From SHZI01 sp032122615 (GTDB lineage: Bacteria > Pseudomonadota > Gammaproteobacteria > Steroidobacterales > GCA-2729495), in assembly GCA_032122615.1 (NCBI GenBank), contig JAQBGF010000022.1, positions 1 through 7,147 on the forward strand: a DNA stretch of 7,147 nt. The letters are read 5' to 3'. Made by a program: the position numbers and the translations under genes. Under the pieces are notes generated by a model. That model had not been told where the DNA came from. It did not search any database and saw nothing but the letters and a program-made list of their open reading frames with translations. Shown one piece after another: positions 1 through 5,764 of this stretch. Numbering within the stretch: position 1 is the stretch's first letter; each line of letters opens with the position of its first letter.

Positions 1-1
1 C

Positions 2-1051
2 GACGGCGGGCGCTACGTCAATACCGGCTCGCACTTCATGGTGGACCCGGAACTCGGCCCGAACTTCGGCACCTACCGCTGCCAGATCAAGGGACCGCGC
101 AAGCTCGGTATCAACCCGGAACCGAACCAGACCGGCTACAAAATGCTGATGGCCGCGCGCGAGCGCGGCGAGAAGACCATGAAATATTCCATCGTCCTCG
201 GCCAGGACCCGGTCGTGTGGATGTTGAGCGGCACACGCGTCGCACCCCGTGGCTTCGGCCCCAAGCCACTACCAGCCGACGAGCTGGCGATTGCCGGCGG
301 CATGCGCGGCAAAGCCGTTGAAGTCGTCAAATCCGAGAACACCGACATCCGTATTCCGGCGCATGCCGAGATGGTGATCGAGGGCACCATCCAGCTCGAG
401 GAATCGACGATGGAGCCGGAAGGCCCGTTCGGCGAGATGTTCGGCTACTTAGGCCCGATCAAGCCGAAAAACTTTGTCATGACCATCGACACGATCACAC
501 ACCGCAAGGACCCGTGGATCATGAACGCGATGACCGGCATGCAGCGTGGCATGGTCACGGCGCCGATGGATGCGATGTACAGCATTACGCTAAAGGAAAT
601 GGTGCCGGAGTTCGTCGAATACACGAACCCGCAGGACACAATGGGCATCGTCGTGATGAGCATCGACAAGACCGGTCCCGGCCAGGGGCTTAAGGGCGGC
701 ATGGCGATCGCCAAGCGCAACCCGATTGCCAAGGTCGTTATCGTCGTCGACAAAGACGTGAATATTCTGGATCGCACCGACGTCATGTTCGCCATCGGCT
801 CGCGCTGGCAGCCGCACCCGGCCAGCGCGATCATCGAGAAGACATTCGGCCTGATGACCGATCCGAGCCAGGTGGAATATGCCCGCACGAGCAAGATCGT
901 GATCGATGCGACCCGGCAGCTGCCGGGCGAAGGCGGCAAGGAAGTATTCCCCAAGACCAATCGCGAACTGCTGAGCGCAGGAGCGCCGGACGTCTTCGCG
1001 GAGGTGGATGAACTGTTCCGCGACGCGCTGGCGAACTGGAAGCGCGTGTAG
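2..1051 (+). CDS. UbiD family decarboxylase, C-terminal part (5' end outside window)
   Basis: The gene is open from the left edge in frame 2 and ends at TAG 1049-1051, giving 349 visible residues. UbiD proteins are usually near 500 aa, so roughly the first third is missing; the first in-window ATG (38) is internal, not a start. UbiD enzymes use prenylated FMN, made by UbiX, to (de)carboxylate aromatic or alpha,beta-unsaturated acids in the cytosol. Seen here: the NFGTYRCQ stretch, with Asn at 62-64 and Arg at 77-79 spaced as the cofactor/metal Asn and catalytic Arg of the family; an ELAIAG segment with a likely metal-ligand Glu at 281-283; and the EGPFGE signature with the paired catalytic Glu codons at 419-421 and 434-436. 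The visible catalytic parts therefore look intact. The substrate cannot be deduced: phenolic acid, polyprenyl-hydroxybenzoate and other decarboxylases share these motifs. No ubiX or operon partner is visible, and the downstream gene converges on it. Confidence 0.9.
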   Translation, partial: DGGRYVNTGSHFMVDPELGPNFGTYRCQIKGPRKLGINPEPNQTGYKMLMAARERGEKTMKYSIVLGQDPVVWMLSGTRVAPRGFGPKPLPADELAIAGGMRGKAVEVVKSENTDIRIPAHAEMVIEGTIQLEESTMEPEGPFGEMFGYLGPIKPKNFVMTIDTITHRKDPWIMNAMTGMQRGMVTAPMDAMYSITLKEMVPEFVEYTNPQDTMGIVVMSIDKTGPGQGLKGGMAIAKRNPIAKVVIVVDKDVNILDRTDVMFAIGSRWQPHPASAIIEKTFGLMTDPSQVEYARTSKIVIDATRQLPGEGGKEVFPKTNRELLSAGAPDVFAEVDELFRDALANWKRV

Positions 1052-1071
1052 CCGCCCGGGAAACGCGACAA
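1052..1071. other. Short convergent intergenic gap
   Basis: Only 20 bases separate the stop of the UbiD gene from the stop of the converging multicopper oxidase gene. I see no stem-loop with a U-tract here, so there is no recognisable intrinsic terminator. Transcripts from the two sides may overlap at their 3' ends. Confidence 0.7.
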
Positions 1072-3576
1072 TCAGGGACTGACCTCGAATACCCCCATCA
1101 TCCCCGCGTCTTCATGCTCAAGAATATGGCAGTGGTAAACGTACCTGCCGACGTTGACGGGCTCGAACCGGCCGATAATTCGCACAGTCTCGCCGGGATT
1201 TACGAGCACGGTGTCCTTCCAGCCGAGTTCAGCGCCAGTGGGTTGGCTGTTATTCCGGTCGAGCACCTGCCATTGGATAGCGTGCGCATGAAAAGGATGC
1301 GGCAGTGGCGAAATATTTGTAATTTCCCAGATTTCCGTAGCACCGGCCTCTACCAGTTCGTCCACGCGATTTTCAGCATATTGCTTGCCATTGATCAGAA
1401 AGCGGCCCGGAGTGTGTGACCAGGTCATGACGAACGAACGCATCGCCGTGGCATCCTGTTCGGACAATCGGGTCAGAATCTGCGCATTGTCTGGCAGGCG
1501 ATCATAAAGTTGAACGACGTCTGTGGCTGCAACGTCGATATCGAAGCGCATGATGTCGGTCCCCTCCCCCGGGAATCCCGGCTCGCCGGCGCCGGCGTGA
1601 TGTCCGTCACCCATGCCGCCCATGCCGCCCATGCCACCCATACCAGCCTGCTGTTCCAGTGAGTTGAACTGGCTCATACCCATCGCCGGCCCAGCCATAA
1701 ACGGTCGGCTCACCAGCATCACGCGGTCGCCTGGCTGATCCGCAGCAAAGTCCACGACGATGGCAGCGCGCTCACCGGCACCCAGGACTACGTGGTCCGC
1801 CTGGACGGGCTGCGGCAACCAGCCGCCATCGCTGCCGACGATGAAAAATGCCCGGCCGTCGCTCAGTGCGAAGTCATAGGTACGGCTGTTAGAAGCGTTG
1901 TAAAGGCGGAGTGTGTACTGTCGGGTCTCCACACCGAGCCTTGGCAACACCACTCCATTCACAAGCGTAGTGCCGCCCATCATGCCGAACCCTGACATAT
2001 GGTCGTCGCTGTAGGTCAGCAGCCGCTCGCCGGATATTTCAGCATCAAAGAGACGGTCCTGAACCAGTATCGGGATGTCATGCTCGACCGCTGGCACCCG
2101 GTTGCTCTGGCGCAACTGCTCTTCGATGTCGTCGGTCAATATCAGTACGCCGGCAAGCCCGCGGTAGACCTGCTCCGCGGTCTGGCCGTGGGGATGGGGA
2201 TGGAACCACAGCGAGGCCGCTGGCTGATCGAGAGTAAAGTGATACGTTCGCGTGGCATTTGGGCTGACCGGTTCTGTCGGGCCACCGTCCTCGGGTCCCG
2301 GCACTTTGAAGCCATGCCAGTGGATGGTTGTCATGTCGGCGAGCTCGTTAACCAATGTCAGAAACATTTCGTCGCCGCGCTTCGCACGGATAAGCGGCGG
2401 AAGTTGCATGCCGTTATATCGGTACATGGGCGTGGTCCAGCTGGCGCCAGGCGCCTGAATCGTGACGTCAACGTCCGGAAGAGCGCGCAGCGTGTAGTGA
2501 CCTTGCTGGTCCTGGGAGTCGCCGTCTTCATCAGACAGCACGGGCAGGTGCTGGAAAGCGGGCAAATTGTTGGCCGCCAGGTTCTCAGCCGTCGTTGATA
2601 TTCCATCGCGGTGCTGCTGATGAAGCAGGTCAAACGGCGCGAGATCCAGTGACATAAATTCCAGATGATGTCGAAGATCGACAGAGGCATCACCATTGAA
2701 AACGTTACCGAGGTCATCCTGCATCATGCCCGCGCGTGCCTGGGCAAATCGCAGCGCGTGGTTTGCTGTCGCCATGTAAAAGACACCACCGCTCGCCTTT
2801 GGGAATTCGATCGGATCGGCGGCCGCGTGCCCATCGAGAACACCATCGTGCATATCGAGGGCCAGCGCATCCATGAGCTGAAACATCGACGCTGGTCCCA
2901 AACCGATTGCCTGTGTGTAAAGAGAGAATGTCCGCGCCCGTTGCCAGGTGAGCGAATCCTGCATGCTGGCGGGCGTCAACGGCATGCCGAATTGCGTCAT
3001 GACATCCATGGCTTCAGTTGTGCCCGCCGGCCAGGAATCGGCGATGAACTGTTGCTGCATGATTTCTGTGGCCTGCGCCATCGAAGCCTGCAGGCTGTTA
3101 CCCGCCTGCATCGACCGCCTGACCATACCGGCAACGATGGTAGTCTCAGGTGTCAACACGATCTGCCGGACATGGGCTCCAAAATCCGGCGCCGCAATAT
3201 AGGCGTGCAGCCCCTCATCAGACGGTACATCGACGCGGGAACCGGTGGCTTCATCCATGAAAAAGCCGCCACGACTTCTGACCTCGATATAAGGATGGGC
3301 GGAGATATCGGCGGACAATTCGAATTGACCATTCCGGGACTGGGCAGTGGCAAGGGCACTGCCGTCCGGACTCAGAATCTCCACGGTCGCGTCATTCATG
3401 GGGCCCATGAGCGCCTGACCGGTGATGAGCTGAGGACCGGATGGCGGAACCGGCACGGTGCCGTTGCCAGAGCCCCCGCCGCAACCCGCAACAAGCCAGG
3501 CGCTCAACAAGCAAACGGCAACAAGCCGCCCGGCCACGCCAATAGAAATTAATCCTTCGTCTTTTTTAGCGTTCAT
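1072..3576 (-). CDS. Lipoprotein multicopper oxidase (CotA/FtsP-like) with large N-terminal extension
   Basis: This 834-aa protein oxidises metal ions or phenolic compounds using O2 (laccase-type chemistry), probably in the periplasm or at the outer membrane. Residues 17-32 form a lipoprotein signal with lipobox LVAGC (Cys32); Gly33 rather than Asp suggests outer-membrane sorting. Residues about 48-115 look like a small beta-sandwich (carboxypeptidase-regulatory-like) domain, followed by a helical region to about 340 that I do not recognise. Three cupredoxin domains follow (about 370-480, 495-625, 675-834). Copper motifs are complete: HWHG (His419, His421), HPHPHG (His459-His463), HPFHAH (His760, 763, 765) and HCHILEHEDAGM (His815, Cys816, His817, His821, Met826), so type 1 and trinuclear sites should form. 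Residues 627-660 are Met/Gly/His-rich, suggesting Cu(I) handling. The ATG at 3576 has no good Shine-Dalgarno; a GTG at codon 14 would also give a normal signal peptide, with GAAGGA 15 bases before it. Substrate is unknown. Confidence 0.93.
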   Translation of the reverse strand: MNAKKDEGLISIGVAGRLVAVCLLSAWLVAGCGGGSGNGTVPVPPSGPQLITGQALMGPMNDATVEILSPDGSALATAQSRNGQFELSADISAHPYIEVRSRGGFFMDEATGSRVDVPSDEGLHAYIAAPDFGAHVRQIVLTPETTIVAGMVRRSMQAGNSLQASMAQATEIMQQQFIADSWPAGTTEAMDVMTQFGMPLTPASMQDSLTWQRARTFSLYTQAIGLGPASMFQLMDALALDMHDGVLDGHAAADPIEFPKASGGVFYMATANHALRFAQARAGMMQDDLGNVFNGDASVDLRHHLEFMSLDLAPFDLLHQQHRDGISTTAENLAANNLPAFQHLPVLSDEDGDSQDQQGHYTLRALPDVDVTIQAPGASWTTPMYRYNGMQLPPLIRAKRGDEMFLTLVNELADMTTIHWHGFKVPGPEDGGPTEPVSPNATRTYHFTLDQPAASLWFHPHPHGQTAEQVYRGLAGVLILTDDIEEQLRQSNRVPAVEHDIPILVQDRLFDAEISGERLLTYSDDHMSGFGMMGGTTLVNGVVLPRLGVETRQYTLRLYNASNSRTYDFALSDGRAFFIVGSDGGWLPQPVQADHVVLGAGERAAIVVDFAADQPGDRVMLVSRPFMAGPAMGMSQFNSLEQQAGMGGMGGMGGMGDGHHAGAGEPGFPGEGTDIMRFDIDVAATDVVQLYDRLPDNAQILTRLSEQDATAMRSFVMTWSHTPGRFLINGKQYAENRVDELVEAGATEIWEITNISPLPHPFHAHAIQWQVLDRNNSQPTGAELGWKDTVLVNPGETVRIIGRFEPVNVGRYVYHCHILEHEDAGMMGVFEVSP
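1612..1647 (-). repeat. 9-bp tandem repeat coding Gly-Gly-Met units
   Basis: Four head-to-tail 9-base units (plus strand catgccgcc, catgccgcc, catgccacc, cataccagc) encode A/G-G-M triplets at oxidase residues 644-655. The unit length is a multiple of three, so copy-number change keeps the frame. The loop is followed by a His-His pair (659-660). It lies between the second and third cupredoxin domains, where Met-rich inserts bind extra copper in CueO-like oxidases. Confidence 0.8.
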
Positions 3577-3687
3577 TCATGGAATCACAGGATGGGCGTG
3601 CGCCTCAGTGGTTTGGATTACATTCGTCTCGTGTTCTTGTCCATCGTTCACAGTCGGCGCCATCACGAAAGCGGACAATACGTACAT
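3577..3687 (-). CDS. Possible 36-aa upstream ORF abutting the oxidase start
   Basis: On the minus strand an ATG at 3687-3685 opens 36 codons ending in TGA at 3579-3577, directly next to the oxidase ATG at 3576-3574. The peptide starts MYVLSAFVMAPTV, which is hydrophobic, and ends EAHAHPVIP, with three His residues in all. No strong Shine-Dalgarno precedes it and I recognise no family. Reading it would carry ribosomes to the oxidase start, which itself lacks a clear ribosome site, so translational coupling is conceivable. It could equally be chance, since the region is open in other frames too. Confidence 0.2.
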   Translation of the reverse strand: MYVLSAFVMAPTVNDGQEHETNVIQTTEAHAHPVIP

Positions 3688-3789
3688 GCCGAATCCGGGC
3701 CGGCCTGGCTCTCAACCTGCATCCGTCACCCGCGGTTGATCGCCCTCGGATAGACTGTCACCAAGAAGCAATACAGACGGCTTGTTTAA
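3577..3789. promoter_or_regulatory. Divergent intergenic region between the oxidase gene and hslV
   Basis: This 213-base stretch must hold the promoters for the minus-strand oxidase and plus-strand hslV. I found no convincing sigma-70 pair for either gene and no clear sigma-32 heat-shock promoter before hslV, although heat-shock control is usual for hslVU in enterobacteria. A TAGACT hexamer (3751-3756) could be a -10 for hslV but lacks a -35 at a proper distance. An 8-base palindrome GGCCGGCC lies at 3698-3705. No copper-regulator operator could be recognised. The possible short minus-strand ORF overlaps the left half. Confidence 0.4.
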
Positions 3790-4359
3790 ATGCAGCAATT
3801 CGACGGCACCACCATCGTTTCCGTGCGCCGTAACGGCTCGGTCGCCGTTGGCGGCGACGGCCAGGTCACGCTCGGCAATACCATCGTCAAGGGCAACGCC
3901 CGTAAGGTCCGGTGGCTGGCCGATGGCCGCGTGCTGGCCGGATTTGCCGGCGGTACGGCGGACGCGTTCACGCTGTTTGAGCTGTTCGAGGGCAAGCTGG
4001 AGCAGTACGGCAACTTGAGCCGCGCCGCGATCGAACTGGCCAAGGACTGGCGAACGGATCGGCGGCTGCGGCGCCTGGAAGCCCTGCTGTGCGTCGCAGA
4101 CGGCGAGCGCTCGCTGATCGTCTCGGGCAATGGCGACGTGATCGAGCCGGAAGACGATCTGATGGCGATCGGCTCCGGCGGCCCCTTCGCCCAGGCGGCA
4201 GCCCGGGCCCTGCTCGAAAATTCCGAGCTCAGCGCGGAAGAGATCGTCCGCAAGAGCCTGGAGATTGCCGGCAAGATCTGCATCTACACGAACCAGCACA
4301 TCACGATCGAAACCCTGGTAGGAGCGCCTTCAGGCGCGACCGGGCAGCCTCGCGCCTGA
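3790..4359 (+). CDS. hslV: ATP-dependent protease subunit HslV (ClpQ)
   Basis: HslV is the threonine-peptidase subunit of the cytosolic HslVU protease; it forms a double hexamer capped by HslU ATPase rings and degrades unfolded or regulatory proteins. The product is 189 aa. The leader MQQFDG precedes TTIVSVRRNG, so Thr7 should be the N-terminal nucleophile after leader removal; this leader type occurs in other proteobacterial HslV proteins, whereas E. coli has only Met. Asp23 and Lys39 fall at the conserved active-site spacing (17 and 33 counted from the Thr). GFAGGTADAF, ELAKDWRTDR and the GSGG segment are typical. Homology ends near TIETL (residue 176); the last 13 residues are encoded by an inverted repeat that also supplies the TGA stop, so this tail is probably not native. 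No strong Shine-Dalgarno is seen. hslU starts 32 bases downstream, forming the usual hslVU operon. Confidence 0.95.
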   Translation: MQQFDGTTIVSVRRNGSVAVGGDGQVTLGNTIVKGNARKVRWLADGRVLAGFAGGTADAFTLFELFEGKLEQYGNLSRAAIELAKDWRTDRRLRRLEALLCVADGERSLIVSGNGDVIEPEDDLMAIGSGGPFAQAAARALLENSELSAEEIVRKSLEIAGKICIYTNQHITIETLVGAPSGATGQPRA

Positions 4360-4372
4360 AGGCGCTCCTACC
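4317..4372. repeat. REP doublet (REPIN-like) perfect inverted repeat at the hslV 3' end
   Basis: Arms 4317-4339 and 4350-4372 are exact 23-base reverse complements around a 10-base spacer. Each arm begins GGTAGGAGCG and contains its own small palindrome, GCGCC-TTCA-GGCGC. That is the layout of the GTAGGAGCG-type REP sequences mobilised by RAYT (TnpA-REP) transposases in Pseudomonas and Xanthomonas-like bacteria. The left arm and spacer are translated as the HslV tail, and the hslV TGA (4357-4359) sits in the right arm. In mRNA it would form a very stable hairpin between hslV and hslU. That could shield hslV RNA from 3' exonucleases or reduce hslU expression. There is no U-tract, so it is not a classical terminator. 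Confidence 0.88.
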
Positions 4373-4391
4373 GGTCCGGAAAATTCTTGTT

Positions 4392-5719
4392 ATGTCCAGC
4401 ATGACCCCCCGCGAGATCGTCCAGGAACTGGACAAATTCATCATCGGCCAGGATCCGGCGAAGCGCGCGGTCGCGATTGCGCTGCGCAACCGCTGGCGGC
4501 GCATGCAGATCAGCGAGCCCCTGCAGGGCGAGATCACGCCGAAGAACATCCTGATGATTGGTCCGACCGGCGTGGCAAGACGGAGATTGCCCGCCGGCTG
4601 GCCCGGCTCGCCGAGGCTCCGTTCATCAAGGTGGAGGCCACGAAGTTCACGGAGGTGGGCTACGTGGGCCGCGAGGTCGACAGCATCATCCGCGACCTGA
4701 TGGACGTCGCTGTAAAGCTGACCCGTGAGCGGGAAACGCAGAAGGTTCGCCACCGCGCCGAGGACGCCGCGGAGGAGAAAGTGCTCGACGCCCTGTTGCC
4801 GCCATCGCCTGCCGGGGTCACCGCCGATGTCGAGTCCCGCGATTCCGACACGCGGCAGAAATTTCGCAAGATGTTTCGCGAAGGCAAGCTGGACGACAAG
4901 GAAATCGAAGTCGACGTTGCCGCCATCCCCGTCGGCGTGGAAATCATGGCCCCACCCGGCATGGAGGAGATGTCCAGCCAGCTGCAGAGCCTGTTCCAGA
5001 ACATGGGCGCGGGCCGGCGAAAATCGCGCAAACTCAAGGTCCGGGAAGCCTTCCGCCTGCTCACGGACGAGGAAGCCGGCCGACTGGTCAACGAGGAAGA
5101 CCTGAAGGCCGCAGCGCTGTACAGCGTGGAGCAGAACGGGATCGTCTTCATCGATGAACTCGACAAGGTGGCCCGCCGCGGCGACACGCAGGGCGTCGAC
5201 GTCTCACGCGAAGGTGTGCAGCGCGACCTGCTGCCGCTGGTCGAAGGCTGCACCGTCAGCACCAAGTTTGGCATGGTCAGGACCGATCACATCCTGTTCA
5301 TTGCGTCGGGAGCATTTCACGCCTCGAAGCCGTCCGACCTGATCCCGGAACTGCAGGGCCGCTTCCCGATCCGCGTTGAGTTGAGCGCGTTGTCCACCGG
5401 GGACTTCGTGCGCATCCTCACCGAACCGGATGCCTCGCTGACGCGGCAGTACACGGCACTGCTGGCCACCGAAGGCGTTACCGTTGCATTTGCCGACACC
5501 GGCGTCCGGCGCCTGGCTGAGATCGCGTTCCACGTGAACAGCGAGCAGGAGAATATCGGCGCCCGCCGCCTGCACACGGTGATGGAACGTCTCCTGGAAA
5601 CAATTTCGTTCGAGGCCGCCGACAAGAGCGGCGAGAGCGTGACCGTGGATGCGGCCTACGTCGAGGCGCACCTCGGCAGCCTCGTGAAGGACCAGGACTT
5701 GAGCCGGTACATTCTCTAG
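4392..5719 (+). pseudogene. hslU: HslU (ClpY) ATPase of the HslVU protease, frameshifted in Walker A
   Basis: HslU is the hexameric AAA+ unfoldase that feeds substrates to HslV. The first frame starts at ATG 4392 (MSSMTPREIVQELDKFIIGQ, matching family N-termini) and runs to GPTGV in Walker A. There GTGGCAAG (4572-4579) stands where GTGGGCAAG is expected. Without that G, frame 1 drifts to a stop at 4700. The true sequence continues in frame 2 from GKTEIARRLARL to TAG 5717-5719. With one G restored the product is 442 aa, the normal size. All other landmarks are present: pore loop GYVG, intermediate domain, Walker B IVFIDELDKVA, sensor 1 HILFIASGAF, sensor 2 IGARRLHTVMERLLE, and the C-terminal LSRYIL tail that docks into HslV. 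There are no other lesions. An internal ATG at 4631 could yield a 362-aa product lacking Walker A, which could not work as an ATPase. A sequencing or assembly error remains quite likely. Confidence 0.88.
4572..4580 (+). other. Single-base deletion site in hslU Walker A
   Basis: After GTG (4572-4574) the next conserved codons GGC AAG ACG (Gly-Lys-Thr) can only be read by reusing G4574, so one G of an expected GGG run is absent. Walker A GPTGVGKT is otherwise exact across the two frames. A short G-run is a common place both for replication slippage and for base-calling error. Confidence 0.85.
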
Positions 5720-5726
5720 CCGGCCC

Positions 5727-5755
5727 TTGGTCACCCAAGTCGCCTCCGCTACCAT
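5727..5755 (+). promoter_or_regulatory. Candidate sigma-70 promoter for the hydrolase-cyclase gene
   Basis: TTGGTC (5727-5732) and TACCAT (5750-5755) are separated by 17 bases, matching the -35/-10 consensus at three and four of six positions. Transcription would begin around 5761-5763, only a few bases before the ATG at 5765, so the mRNA would be leaderless or nearly so. This would agree with the lack of a clear Shine-Dalgarno. The match is weak and co-transcription with hslU is an alternative. Confidence 0.3.
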
Positions 5756-5764
5756 CCGGACGAC

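Noticed and set aside
445..1071. 208-codon open frame on the minus strand
   Set aside because: It is antisense to the well-supported UbiD gene and shows no motif of its own.
2665..3552. 295-codon open frame on the plus strand
   Set aside because: It is antisense to the N-terminal half of the oxidase, has no recognisable domain and is Arg/His-rich. The sense frame has a lipobox and continues into intact copper motifs.
3577..3687. Short upstream ORF as the true N-terminus of the oxidase by TGA readthrough
   Set aside because: The frames are the same, but the lipoprotein signal begins properly after the TGA and would be buried by an extra 36 residues.
4317..4372. Inverted repeat as a rho-independent terminator between hslV and hslU
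   Set aside because: The hairpin is strong but followed by CCGGTCCGG rather than a T-run. The arms match the REP layout better.
4089..4391. Reading the hslU first frame further upstream as an N-terminal extension
   Set aside because: The upstream codons overlap hslV in another frame and give an Arg-rich sequence without homology. The ATG at 4392 matches the known HslU N-terminus.
4565..4580. Programmed ribosomal frameshifting in hslU
   Set aside because: There is no slippery heptamer, and HslU is not known to be made that way. A missing G by mutation or read error is simpler.
5726..5739. CTTGG-TCAC-CCAAG hairpin after hslU as a terminator
   Set aside because: The stem is only 5 bp and no U-tract follows, so it is too weak to call an intrinsic terminator.
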